Of a DNA stretch of 64,000 nt, positions 41,264 through 50,093 are shown in pieces. The notes under the pieces were generated by a model. That model was not told the DNA's origin. It saw nothing but the letters and a program-made list of their open reading frames with translations, and ran no database searches. Made by a program: the position numbers and the translations under genes. Source of the stretch: Chryseobacterium luquanense (GTDB lineage: Bacteria; Bacteroidota; Bacteroidia; Flavobacteriales; Weeksellaceae); assembly GCF_026460945.1 (NCBI RefSeq), contig NZ_JAOVZV010000015.1, forward strand, positions 186,001 through 250,000, in the 5' to 3' direction. The stretch's first letter is position 1, and each line of letters starts with the position of its first letter.

Positions 41264-42259
41264 TTATTCTATTTCGATGTTATTGTAGACAATCCATCTT
41301 TTTAAATTTCCAACCATTCTTTTTAAATGGTCTTGGTTCAGGAAGATATTTGTCCAAAATTCAAACCTATCACATTGCACACTTATATAATAGGTCATAA
41401 TTGATAAACAGGCAAAAGGTAAAAGTTCTTTTTCTTCAGGGTTAATTTCTGTTATCGTTTCGTAGCCTTTTAAAAAACTTTCCGCCTTTACTTGATATTC
41501 TTCCTCGTTCAAATTTGTTGTAAATAATTGAAATAGAAAGTAAGAAATGTCAAAGCATAAATAGCCGTTTCCACAAAAATCAAAATCAAAAAATGTTATT
41601 TCCTTTTCATTATTAATATGCAGATTGTCAAACCATACATCAAGATGAATGCTTCCTGCTCTTATCTTTTGTGAATCAATATTGTCAAGTTTTAAAATTA
41701 AGAAAACAGATAGTTTTTCTAGAAATTCAATTTCACTGTTAGTTGTTTTGAAGAAATTTTTTATACTTAAAATAGAATTAGTAAGTAAGTTCTCACAATT
41801 GTAAGATATTCTTTTCAGAGTGAAATTTTCAGTCGATTGATGAACTTTTGCAAGCTCTTGCCCAATAAGAAAACTTGTTTCTGGTGAGAATCTTGCTGTT
41901 TTTTCACCTTTTGCATAAGAAAATAAAACGCCATATCTTTTTCCTTCCGGAGCTTCAATTTCCTGAATATACTCATTCGAATTTCCTGCTATTGGATAAG
42001 AAACTTGTGTATTCGAATCTTTTAAATGAAGCAAAAGCCTCAATTCTTCTTCGATTTCCAATTTTGTACGCCAATTGTGAGTGTAAATTCTAAAAACGTA
42101 CTTGTTTTCACCATCCTGAACGATATATAAATGGTTCATTGCAAGCCGAAAGACGCTACATTCAGTTTTGTTGGTTAGCTGATATTTCTTTTGAATAATT
42201 TTATCAAGTTCGGTAGGTGAAAATGTACTATTGATTGCGGGAAATTTCTCTTTCATCAA
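41264..42259 (-). CDS. Aminoglycoside-phosphotransferase-fold protein
   Basis: A 331-residue kinase-fold protein of the APH/choline kinase type. The catalytic loop HLDVWFDNLHINNE (H-x-D-x-x-x-x-N) and the metal-binding ITFFDFDFCGNGYLCFDIS are both present, followed by LFQLFTT. Family members phosphorylate antibiotics, homoserine, choline or fructosamine; the substrate here is unknown. The N-terminal lysine-bearing strand is visible as NKYVFRIYTHNWR. It is probably cytoplasmic and monocistronic. Confidence 0.75.
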   Translation of the reverse strand: MMKEKFPAINSTFSPTELDKIIQKKYQLTNKTECSVFRLAMNHLYIVQDGENKYVFRIYTHNWRTKLEIEEELRLLLHLKDSNTQVSYPIAGNSNEYIQEIEAPEGKRYGVLFSYAKGEKTARFSPETSFLIGQELAKVHQSTENFTLKRISYNCENLLTNSILSIKNFFKTTNSEIEFLEKLSVFLILKLDNIDSQKIRAGSIHLDVWFDNLHINNEKEITFFDFDFCGNGYLCFDISYFLFQLFTTNLNEEEYQVKAESFLKGYETITEINPEEKELLPFACLSIMTYYISVQCDRFEFWTNIFLNQDHLKRMVGNLKRWIVYNNIEIE

Positions 42260-42385
42260 TTTTTTGTTTTATAAATACCTTATTAGAAAAGGAGCAAACA
42301 AAAATATTAAAATTTAAAGATAAAAATCGGGCAAAATTAATTGAGAACACATGAAAAATTTTTAACTTTACTCAAAACACAAACA

Positions 42386-43921
42386 ATGCTGATAAAAATT
42401 TACGGAAGTTCTATCTTCGGCGTTTCTGCCCAAACCATCACGATAGAAGTGAATATTGATACGGGTGGAGTTGGTTATCATCTCGTTGGTTTACCAGATA
42501 ATGCAATAAAAGAAAGTAGTTACAGAATTTCTGCCGCTCTCAAAAACGTAGGTTATAAAATCCCTGGAAAAAAAATTACGATTAACATGGCTCCTGCAGA
42601 TTTGCGAAAGGAGGGGGCTGCGTATGATTTGAGCATTGCGATTGGAATTTTAGTTGCATCTGATCAGATTGTTGGCGAAAATGTTCAAGATTATATCATT
42701 ATGGGAGAATTGTCTCTTGACGGAAGTTTACAACCGATAAAGGGCGTTCTTCCGATTGCAATTCAAGCTCGTGAAGAAGGTTTTAAAGGAATTATTTTAC
42801 CGAAACAAAATACGAGAGAAGCCGCAATTGTAAATAATCTCGATGTTTATGGTGTTGAAAATATTAAAGAAGTTATCGACTTTTTTAATGAAGGAAAACC
42901 TTTGGAAAAAGTTGTTTTAGATACTCGAAAAGAATTTCAGGATAAAATAAATAGTTTTCCGTTTGACTTTTCTGAAGTGAAAGGTCAGGAAACAGCCAAA
43001 AGAGCGATGGAAGTTGCAGCAGCAGGAGGTCACAATATTATTCTCATTGGTCCACCTGGAAGCGGAAAAACTATGTTGGCAAAAAGAGTTCCGAGTATTT
43101 TGCCACCCCTTACTTTAAAAGAAGCTTTAGAAACAACAAAAATACATTCTGTTGCCGGAAAAATGGGAACGGAAACATCTTTAATGACTGTTCGTCCTTT
43201 TAGAAGTCCACATCACACCATTTCGGACGTAGCGCTTGTCGGCGGCGGAAGTTATCCTCAACCGGGAGAAATTTCTCTGGCACATAACGGTGTTTTATTT
43301 TTAGACGAAATGCCTGAATTTAAAAGAACGGTTTTGGAAGTGATGCGTCAACCTTTGGAAGATAGGGAAGTAACGATTTCAAGAGCGAAATTTACGATCA
43401 ATTATCCCTCAAGTTTTATGTTAGTAGCTTCGATGAATCCAAGTCCGAGTGGTTATTTTCCTGATGATCCGAATAATACATCGTCTGTTTTTGAAATGCA
43501 ACGGTATATGAATAAGCTTTCGGGACCGCTTTTAGACCGAATTGATATTCATGTTGAGGTTCAGAAAGTAGAATTTGAACAGTTGGCTGAAAAAAGAAAG
43601 GGCGAAAAAAGCGAGGATATCAGAAAACGTGTTTTGGTTGCTCGTGAGATTCAAAATGAACGATATAAAGATTTGTCAATCAGTTATAATGCTCAAATTG
43701 GTTCTCGTGAATTGGAGAAGTTTTGCGAATTAGATGATGCATCTTTTAACCTCATCAAATTGGCAATGGAAAAACTGAATCTTTCGGCAAGAGCGTACGA
43801 CAGAATTTTAAAAGTTGCCCGAACAATTGCCGATCTTGAAGAATCTGAAAATATTTTGTCACATCATATTTCGGAAGCGATACAGTACAGAAGTCTCGAT
43901 CGTGAGTTTTGGAATGTTTAA
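42386..43921 (+). CDS. YifB family Mg-chelatase-like AAA+ ATPase (ComM-like)
   Basis: A 511-residue ATPase related to ComM, which drives branch migration during natural transformation. N-terminal domain includes IEVNIDTGGVGYHLVGLPDN and ESSYRISAALKNVGYKI; Walker A is LIGPPGSGKTMLAKRV, Walker B VLFLDEMPEFKRTV, and FRSPHHTISDVALVGGG is typical of the subfamily. An in-frame ATG at 42341 precedes it but the family starts MLIKIYGSSIFGV, so I chose 42386. No competence genes are adjacent. Confidence 0.9.
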   Translation: MLIKIYGSSIFGVSAQTITIEVNIDTGGVGYHLVGLPDNAIKESSYRISAALKNVGYKIPGKKITINMAPADLRKEGAAYDLSIAIGILVASDQIVGENVQDYIIMGELSLDGSLQPIKGVLPIAIQAREEGFKGIILPKQNTREAAIVNNLDVYGVENIKEVIDFFNEGKPLEKVVLDTRKEFQDKINSFPFDFSEVKGQETAKRAMEVAAAGGHNIILIGPPGSGKTMLAKRVPSILPPLTLKEALETTKIHSVAGKMGTETSLMTVRPFRSPHHTISDVALVGGGSYPQPGEISLAHNGVLFLDEMPEFKRTVLEVMRQPLEDREVTISRAKFTINYPSSFMLVASMNPSPSGYFPDDPNNTSSVFEMQRYMNKLSGPLLDRIDIHVEVQKVEFEQLAEKRKGEKSEDIRKRVLVAREIQNERYKDLSISYNAQIGSRELEKFCELDDASFNLIKLAMEKLNLSARAYDRILKVARTIADLEESENILSHHISEAIQYRSLDREFWNV

Positions 43922-43927
43922 TGTAAA

Positions 43928-44238
43928 TTAATATTTATGCAAATCAAAATCTAATCTGTTATTACTTCTCTTTAATGTTTGTTTAAAATTTTCTGCTTTT
44001 TTTCGCATCACTTCGTTTGGGTCTAATCTAAATCTGAATTGATAATTGAGTCTGTTACAAAAACATCATAACTGTAATATTTAGAACCTTTGTCCGAAAT
44101 ATCCAGTAACATTAATTCCTTTTTTACATCAGCTCGATTTGTAGAGTCTGTAATAAAGTGATATTCGTATGTGAAGCGCTGGATTTGTGACGAACACCAT
44201 GCAGAAAGTAACAAAAATAGAAATGCGTAGATTTTCAT
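43928..44238 (-). pseudogene. Decayed GLPGLI family gene with internal deletion
   Basis: The N-terminal part (44238 to 44023) has a signal peptide (KIYAFLFLLLSAWCSSQ) and IQRFTYEYHFITDSTNRAD, as in intact family members, but stops after about 71 residues. In another minus-strand frame, reading to TAA at 43928, LDPNEVMRKKAENFKQTLKR has the charged Lys/Arg-rich look of a GLPGLI C-terminus. The central part, including the GLPGLI motif, is missing. So an internal deletion with frame change is likely. The C-terminal assignment is my inference. Confidence 0.5.
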
Positions 44239-44301
44239 TAATAATATTTTCACTAAAAATAAATAATTTTTCACTTAAAATTGAGAAATTTAAACACAAA
44301 A

Positions 44302-44329
44302 AAACCGTGAAATAAAATTCCACGGTTTC
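44302..44329 (-). terminator. Terminator downstream of the S46 peptidase
   Basis: AAACCGTG/CACGGTTT stem on the minus strand followed by TTTTTTG; it lies about 20 bases below the stop at 44350. Confidence 0.7.
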
Positions 44330-44349
44330 AAAAATATATTTCAAAAAAA

Positions 44350-46548
44350 TTATTTTTTCTTCTTTACAGGAGCTGCAGTTTTAATTTTAGATTTTCCTGT
44401 ATCAGCCGGAGTATTTTCGTCTCTTACTAATTTCAGCTCATCTACAATTCTTCTTGCACCAGCATATTTATCAATCGTCCAAAGAACGAAACGGATGTCT
44501 ACACTGATTGTTTTCTGCCAATCGTTTTCGAATACGATATCACCGCTTAAAGCTTCGCTGTTTCCGTCGAATGCGATACCGATAAGGTTTCCATCTCCAT
44601 CAATTACCGGAGAACCAGAGTTACCACCTGTAATATCGTTGTTTGAAAGGAAGTTTACCGGAAGGTAACCTGCTTTATCAGCATATTGACCGTAATCTTT
44701 AGCATTTTGAAGAGCGATTACTCTTTGTGGAAGATCAAACTCTTCGTCACCCGCTTTGTATTTTCCTACTAAACCTTCCATTGTTGTGTAATAGTTGTCT
44801 GTTACACCGAAATAGTTTCTGTCGTCTCTGATTGGTAAAGTATCAATTGTTCCGTACGTTAATCTCATGGTAGAGTTTGCATCCGGATAGAATTTTTTCT
44901 CAGGCATTGCTTTCATTAAACCAGCTAAGAAAAGACGGTTGTTTTTAGCAAAACTGTCATCAAGCAAGATATATTTTTCGTTTGATGCTTTTTGATCTGC
45001 GATAATCCCTCTTGCGATTTTTAAAAGTGGATCAGCATCCAATTTTAAACGATCAGGATTCATTATATAATTAGTTACAGACGTTTTGTTTGCAAACAAT
45101 GAAGAGAAAGCCAAAGTTGACAAGTTTTTAGAATCTAAAGCCGTAATTGTTGGGGATGCAACATCTGCTTTTACTCTTGTTTGATAAAGATTTACCAAAG
45201 AATTCAACATTTCTCCTTCAAGATTGGTGTTGATGTTGTCATAAGCTTCTTTTACAGCAGTTTCCAATTTAGCTTTCATTGCTAATCTTCCTGCTAAATC
45301 TTGTTTTGCGTAAGCATCTAAGGCAGGAGCCAATTGGTTTGCAAGAGCAAGATATTTAGCATTTCTTGTTAATAAAGAAGCGTAGTTTCTTTCTACATTT
45401 CTGTCTGAAACTTGTGAGTAATAGTTTTGAATTCTTTTCAAAACATCTTCATACATTTCATTCCCTGGTTGCAATGCCCAATCTTGAAATTTCTTTTCTA
45501 GCTCTCTTTTGTCAGTAATTGTACCGTTTTTTTCAACAGCATCAATTGTACCTTGTCTGTTTTTCCAATAGTTGGCTACAGAAGCATATTGAGAAGCGTA
45601 ACCCAATTGAGTTGCTTTATCTTTATCCATATACTTCTTCATAATGTCCATCGCCATTTTAGAAGTCTCTACCCAAGCTGGATAGTCTTTAGATACCATT
45701 TGCTCAATTCCGTAAGAAGTTAAGTAACGGTTTGTTCTTCCAGGGTATCCTAAAATCATTGAGAAATCTCCTGGCTTAATTCCTTTTAGAGATACCGGCA
45801 AGAAATGCTTAGGTTTTAATGGAACATTGGTAGGCTTAAATTCTGCTGGATTTCCTGCAGCATCAGCATAAACTCTGAATACTGTAAAATCTCCTGTATG
45901 TCTTGGCCATTCCCAGTTATCAGTATCTCCACCGAATTTTCCGATTGATGATGGCGGTGCACCAACTAATCTGATATCTTTATAATCTTGATAAACGAAG
46001 AAATAAAACTCGTTTCCGTTGAAGAAATCTCTTACAACAACAGTGTATTTTCCGTTTTCAGAATTTTCTGTCTGAATTGCTTTCGTTTCAGCTTCAATTA
46101 CAGCTCTTCTATTGGCTGCAGACATATCGTTGCTTAATTTAGAATTGATTCTCTGAGTCGCATCATCCATTCTTACCAAAAATCTTACGTAAAGATCTTT
46201 AGAGTTGAATTCTTCTTTTTCATTTTTTGCCCAGAAACCATTCTTCAGGTAATCTTTTTCCGGAGTAGAAGCCGCAGCAACCGCACCGTAACCACAGTGG
46301 TGATTGGTAAAAATCAAACCTTTGTCTGATACAATTTCTCCTGTACAAAAACCTCCGAAACTTACGATAGCATCTTTCATGCTGGAATTGTTTACAGAAT
46401 AAATCTCTTCTGGAGTCAAATGCAGACCTTCTTTCTGCATATCAACACCATTAAGTCTTTTGATGAGCATCAACAGCCACATCCCTTCGTCTGCTCTCAT
46501 TTGAGCAAAACCTAATAAGAAAGTGAATAGTAAAAATATTCTTTTCAT
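44350..46548 (-). CDS. S46 family dipeptidyl-peptidase, DPP7-type
   Basis: A 732-residue secreted serine peptidase of the DPP7/DPP11 family that removes dipeptides from peptide N-termini in the periplasm. Signal peptide KRIFLLFTFLLGFAQMRAD. The triad is seen as H in IFTNHHCGYGAVAA, D in GGDTDNWEWPRHTGDF and S in TGGNSGSPVIDGDG. Eighteen residues after the catalytic Ser lies Gly in IAFDGNSEAL; Porphyromonas DPP7 has Gly there and DPP11 has Arg, so this is DPP7-like (broad or hydrophobic P1). The Lys/Pro-rich tail (KSKIKTAAPVKKKK) is unusual. Possibly with amino acid catabolism. Confidence 0.9.
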   Translation of the reverse strand: MKRIFLLFTFLLGFAQMRADEGMWLLMLIKRLNGVDMQKEGLHLTPEEIYSVNNSSMKDAIVSFGGFCTGEIVSDKGLIFTNHHCGYGAVAAASTPEKDYLKNGFWAKNEKEEFNSKDLYVRFLVRMDDATQRINSKLSNDMSAANRRAVIEAETKAIQTENSENGKYTVVVRDFFNGNEFYFFVYQDYKDIRLVGAPPSSIGKFGGDTDNWEWPRHTGDFTVFRVYADAAGNPAEFKPTNVPLKPKHFLPVSLKGIKPGDFSMILGYPGRTNRYLTSYGIEQMVSKDYPAWVETSKMAMDIMKKYMDKDKATQLGYASQYASVANYWKNRQGTIDAVEKNGTITDKRELEKKFQDWALQPGNEMYEDVLKRIQNYYSQVSDRNVERNYASLLTRNAKYLALANQLAPALDAYAKQDLAGRLAMKAKLETAVKEAYDNINTNLEGEMLNSLVNLYQTRVKADVASPTITALDSKNLSTLAFSSLFANKTSVTNYIMNPDRLKLDADPLLKIARGIIADQKASNEKYILLDDSFAKNNRLFLAGLMKAMPEKKFYPDANSTMRLTYGTIDTLPIRDDRNYFGVTDNYYTTMEGLVGKYKAGDEEFDLPQRVIALQNAKDYGQYADKAGYLPVNFLSNNDITGGNSGSPVIDGDGNLIGIAFDGNSEALSGDIVFENDWQKTISVDIRFVLWTIDKYAGARRIVDELKLVRDENTPADTGKSKIKTAAPVKKKK

Positions 46549-46634
46549 TTTTTAAAATAATTTTAGTGGGGCTAATTTACTAATTTTTACTGTATTTATT
46601 ATTTAAATGGTATGAAAATGGGTATCTGTGCATT

Positions 46635-47069
46635 ATGAATAAGTTTTTAACAATATTTATCGGAGTTATTTGTTTAGGATTTGTCTTAAACTGCTCCTCG
46701 GCGAAGATGGAAAATCAGCACATTCAAAGACAATGGATGCTGGTTTCTTTTGACCAATTTTCTAAAGATCAATTGGTGAAAAACAAAGCAGAAATTAATC
46801 TTACAGCAGAAAAGAAAGACGGAAAAATAAGAGGAACGGCTTTTATGGGTTGTAACAGAATGTTTTTTAATTCTGAATTTAAATCTAAAAACAAAGCAGA
46901 GATTTCCGGAGTTGGAAGCACATTAATGGCTTGTCAGGAAATGGATTTAGAAACAAAATTTGCTCAATCATTTGAAAAAATGACTCGATATCAAATTGAA
47001 GGTCATTTTTTGACGCTTTCAGACGACAAAGGAAACCAGATGAAATTTATTGCTGCAGATTGGGATTAA
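46635..47069 (+). CDS. META domain lipoprotein, HslJ-like
   Basis: A 144-residue lipoprotein with lipobox FVLNCSS after NKFLTIFIGVICLGFVL. The META domain (as in E. coli HslJ) is marked by RQWMLVSFDQF, RGTAFMGCNRMFFNSEF, STLMACQEMDLETKFAQSFE and YQIEGHFLTLSDDKGNQMKF. HslJ affects resistance to novobiocin and heat; in Bacteroidota these are outer membrane or periplasmic lipoproteins of unclear role. It lies opposite the S46 peptidase across a short divergent region. Confidence 0.85.
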   Translation: MNKFLTIFIGVICLGFVLNCSSAKMENQHIQRQWMLVSFDQFSKDQLVKNKAEINLTAEKKDGKIRGTAFMGCNRMFFNSEFKSKNKAEISGVGSTLMACQEMDLETKFAQSFEKMTRYQIEGHFLTLSDDKGNQMKFIAADWD

Positions 47070-47073
47070 ATAA

Positions 47074-47105
47074 GATAAAGCCCGCAAAATACTACGGACT
47101 TTATC
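47074..47105. terminator. Weak terminator-like hairpin
   Basis: GATAAAGCCCG (47074-47084) and CGGACTTTATC (47095-47105) form an 11-base stem with one mismatch between the convergent META and repeat-bearing genes. The T-tract is poor, so it may only be a hairpin. Confidence 0.4.
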
Positions 47106-47130
47106 AAACTTAAAATTATAAAAGAGATAA

Positions 47131-47535
47131 TTAATTTTTAGGAATCGTTTTTTTGATTTCCTCTAAAGTTGCCGTATTGGGAAGTCTTTGAATATTATCA
47201 TTTGAACTTTTGGAAATATTTTCTTTCTTTGATGCTCTTCCCGGAATTGTTGCTAAAATTTCTTCCATTGAAGCCGTGTTTGGCAATAATTTTCCTGAAT
47301 CGTTTTCAGAAGGCTGAGTTTTTTGCTTTTCTTTTACTTCAAGACCTTGCTCTGAAGCCAATCCTGTTCTTACTTTTTGTTTTGCGTTTTCCTGAGCCTC
47401 CTTCATCATTTTTGCTTCAAAATCTTTAGATTCTTTATAATTTTCGGTTTGCTGTGTTTCTACAGATTTTCTGTCTTGCTGTGCATAAATATTTAGACTA
47501 AATACTAAAAATGCGATGATATATAGTGATTTCAT
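47131..47535 (-). CDS. Secreted protein with two LPNTA-x-x-E-E-I repeats
   Basis: A 134-residue secreted protein, signal peptide (KSLYIIAFLVFSLNIYAQ). The mature part is charged and Gln/Lys-rich (QQDRKSVETQQTENYKESKD), then contains two copies of a short motif: LLPNTASMEEILATIPGR and RLPNTATLEEIKKTIPKN, about 48 residues apart. The repeat resembles a short docking peptide, perhaps binding another envelope protein. No family recognised. The stop lies upstream of the hairpin at 47074. The gene follows the 848-residue protein by 7 bases, so both likely share a transcript. Confidence 0.65.
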   Translation of the reverse strand: MKSLYIIAFLVFSLNIYAQQDRKSVETQQTENYKESKDFEAKMMKEAQENAKQKVRTGLASEQGLEVKEKQKTQPSENDSGKLLPNTASMEEILATIPGRASKKENISKSSNDNIQRLPNTATLEEIKKTIPKN

Positions 47536-47542
47536 AAGTAGA

Positions 47543-50089
47543 TTATTTAATGTTAACTAATACTTTTATTTTCCCGATTTCGTTTTGATTGTAGTCTTGA
47601 AGTGCTTTTCCAAGAACCTGTCCGATCTGTACTTTTTTGATGTCGGCTTTCATGGCAACTCCTGCTTTTGACGAGGTTACCAAAAGATCACCTCTTTTGA
47701 TTTCACCACCTTCAAGGCAAACTTTAGTAGGAATTACTCCAATTACACCCATCGGAACCTTGTCTGAAATATCAGTGTCAACACTTTCTTCAGTCAATAA
47801 AACTCCAGGTTTTGTAGCGTAAACTCCCGAAACTAATGACGAATAGGGTTTTGAAGATTTTTCCACAGCTCTGTCACTTGAAGTGGAAATTACTAAGACG
47901 TCACCCATTTCGTATTCTGAAATATTTCCTTCCACATCAAACGCTTCTGCAAGGTCGGCGCCGCTGTTTTGAGTTCCGCCATTAAAGAATCCCGTTCCTG
48001 TTTTATTGATTCTTGCCACATTGGTACTTCCACTTTGGAAAACTGCGATATTTCCTGATGCTCCCGTATGATTTACAAACACTCCCGTTCCGGTTCCTAC
48101 ATTGGTTACAGAGACTACTGCTTGAGAATTTGCTGTATTAAAGTTTCTGAAATAAGCAGCGCGACCGGTTCCAAAGTTGGGAACCCAACCATAGATTGCG
48201 CTTCCGGTTCCGTCAACAGTTGCTTCTACGCCGTCTCCTGAATTTTTGGCATTAGCAGTAATTCCGTTTCCGTTTCCATTGGCTAAGGCAATTAAAGCGG
48301 GACCATTTCCTGAAGCATTACTTGCATAAAATAATCCCCCAAAACCTCCTGTTCCGGCAGATTCGCCATAAATCCCTGCGGTTCCGAAATTGGCAAACTG
48401 GGAATTAACTTTTCCTTTTACCGCCGGAGAAGTTCCATTGGTATTATCTACGAAGAAATCTCCTGCGATACCATTTCCAACTGTAGTGGAAGAAAGTGCT
48501 GTCGACGTATTTGATGTATTGAAATTTTTAAACTCTGCGGCTTTTCCTAAGCTGAATGTAGGAACCCAGCCATAAATTGCACGTCCTGCTCCGTCTACAT
48601 TTGCTTCGACAGCATCACCGTCTTTACCTGCATTGGCTCTGATTGCATCACCGTTTCCATCTGTTAATGCAACTAATGCGTTACCATTTCCTGTTGCATT
48701 TGAAGCGTGAAAAAGCCCTGCAAAACCTCCTGTTCCGGAAGAAACGCCAAAGATTCCCGCCGCACCAAAGTTTCCGAAAATTGTTTTCACTTCTCCTCTT
48801 ACTGCTGCACTTACACTGTTTGTGTTACTTGAAAGAAATGATGCAACGTTACCTTGAGTATTATCAGGGATATTACCATTACCATTAGATTCTACTTCGA
48901 AAGTGTTTCTGTCGTTCGTTGCAAGGAAATTTTGAAATCTTCCTGCTCTACCTTTGCTTCCGCTTACGCCGACTCTTCCGTAAACTCCAATCCCGTTTCC
49001 GGAGGTATTAGTTGCTACAAAACCATGAACACCGTAGCCACCGCCATCATTTCTTCCGACTACGGCTCCTGCAATATCACTTGTGTTTCTACCAACTACT
49101 GCTTCACCTGCACCATTATTATCGGCAATTACTCCGGCAGAAGTCTGTGCGTTGGTAATACCATGAATGGCAAAACCTGCACCTGTATTACTTACAACAC
49201 CTGCACCTGTTCCTGTCGTTGAAACATTAACTACCGTTCCGTTTCCTAACGTATTGGCATTGATAACATTATTGGCATTAGCATTATTTGAGATTGAAAT
49301 ATTGGCTGCAATTCCATTAGTACTTGTTGCATTTAAACCAGTTCCTGTGTTGCTATTAGCATAAACACCATATCCTGCACCTGAAGAGTTTCCGTAAACT
49401 CCCAAACCTGTAGGTGTTACACCGTAAACTCCCCATCCGCTTCCTGCTTGTGAGCCCCAAACGCCTACGCCTAAACCTGCTGTTCCATTGTTGATTCCAC
49501 GAACTGCAGAAGAGAATCCTCCGGGAGCAGTTTGGTTTACAATTCCTCTTACTGAAGCAATGCTTGAAGTTGTTGTATTATTAATTCCTTCCAGAGAAGT
49601 TCCGTCTCCATCATTGTTAATTGAAAACAACGTGTTTGCATTGTTTACTGATGCTGTATATGGCAAAGTGAATCCTCCTCCCGAACTGCCTGAAGTTTTT
49701 GCGTACATTGCATAAGGAACGCTTAGTAATTGGCTGGTTCCTGCGATAGAGTAGGCTGTTCCTCCTGTAGGGTCGGTTTCTGTTTTCAGATAATAATTTC
49801 CGGATGCCCAATTGATAGTCGCAAAAGTTCCTGAAAGTACCGTTCCTGTTCCTATTTCAAGACTTACCAAACCGTTTGTGTTGGTTGTTCCTGTTAATCT
49901 TTCAGAATAAACGACCGTTCCCGATGAAGATCCTTGAAGTACACTTACTTTTACTCCGATGTTTTGATTGATTAATAATTGCCCACCTGTATTTCTCATT
50001 ACCGCTTGGTAACTCATTTTTTCCGGAGCCTGAGCTGAAACTAAATGACAGCCTAATAAAATTCCGACTGTTAGTAAAACTTTTTTCAT
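47543..50089 (-). CDS. Large secreted Gly/Asn-rich repeat protein
   Basis: An 848-residue protein with signal peptide (KKVLLTVGILLGCHLVSAQ). The N-terminal 130 residues (YQAVMRNTGGQLLINQNIGV, VPYAMYAKTS) resemble the opening of tail-fibre- or hyalin-like proteins. The centre is built from G-Y-G-V-Y-G-type turns, including a near-duplicate of about 126 residues. The last 120 residues (SGVYATKPGVLL, MGVIGVIPTKV, RGDLLVTSSKAGVAMKA) match a C-terminal domain found in phage-tail and cell-surface proteins. No T9SS sorting domain is present on it, but the gene 4 bases upstream has one. Likely surface structural or adhesive. Confidence 0.6.
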   Translation of the reverse strand: MKKVLLTVGILLGCHLVSAQAPEKMSYQAVMRNTGGQLLINQNIGVKVSVLQGSSSGTVVYSERLTGTTNTNGLVSLEIGTGTVLSGTFATINWASGNYYLKTETDPTGGTAYSIAGTSQLLSVPYAMYAKTSGSSGGGFTLPYTASVNNANTLFSINNDGDGTSLEGINNTTTSSIASVRGIVNQTAPGGFSSAVRGINNGTAGLGVGVWGSQAGSGWGVYGVTPTGLGVYGNSSGAGYGVYANSNTGTGLNATSTNGIAANISISNNANANNVINANTLGNGTVVNVSTTGTGAGVVSNTGAGFAIHGITNAQTSAGVIADNNGAGEAVVGRNTSDIAGAVVGRNDGGGYGVHGFVATNTSGNGIGVYGRVGVSGSKGRAGRFQNFLATNDRNTFEVESNGNGNIPDNTQGNVASFLSSNTNSVSAAVRGEVKTIFGNFGAAGIFGVSSGTGGFAGLFHASNATGNGNALVALTDGNGDAIRANAGKDGDAVEANVDGAGRAIYGWVPTFSLGKAAEFKNFNTSNTSTALSSTTVGNGIAGDFFVDNTNGTSPAVKGKVNSQFANFGTAGIYGESAGTGGFGGLFYASNASGNGPALIALANGNGNGITANAKNSGDGVEATVDGTGSAIYGWVPNFGTGRAAYFRNFNTANSQAVVSVTNVGTGTGVFVNHTGASGNIAVFQSGSTNVARINKTGTGFFNGGTQNSGADLAEAFDVEGNISEYEMGDVLVISTSSDRAVEKSSKPYSSLVSGVYATKPGVLLTEESVDTDISDKVPMGVIGVIPTKVCLEGGEIKRGDLLVTSSKAGVAMKADIKKVQIGQVLGKALQDYNQNEIGKIKVLVNIK
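48040..48800. repeat. Internal tandem duplication within the large repeat protein
   Basis: Two near-identical blocks of about 126 codons: the first includes FGAAGIFGVSSGTGGFAGLF and AIYGWVPTFSLGKAAEFKNF, the second FGTAGIYGESAGTGGFGGLF and AIYGWVPNFGTGRAAYFRNF. The period is about 378 bases. Point differences show the duplication is not brand new. Each block probably forms one structural unit of a beta-helix-like or fibrous domain. Confidence 0.6.
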
Positions 50090-50093
50090 GATA

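Noticed and set aside
42341-42385. Upstream ATG for the YifB-type ATPase
   Set aside because: The family starts at MLIKIYGSSIF (42386); the extra 15 residues (RTHEKFLTLLKTQT) have no counterpart in the family.
48854-49222. Plus-strand ORF of 122 codons opposite the large repeat protein
   Set aside because: Ser/Thr/Cys-rich translation is the antisense reflection of the Gly/Asn repeats; no independent start context or homology pattern.
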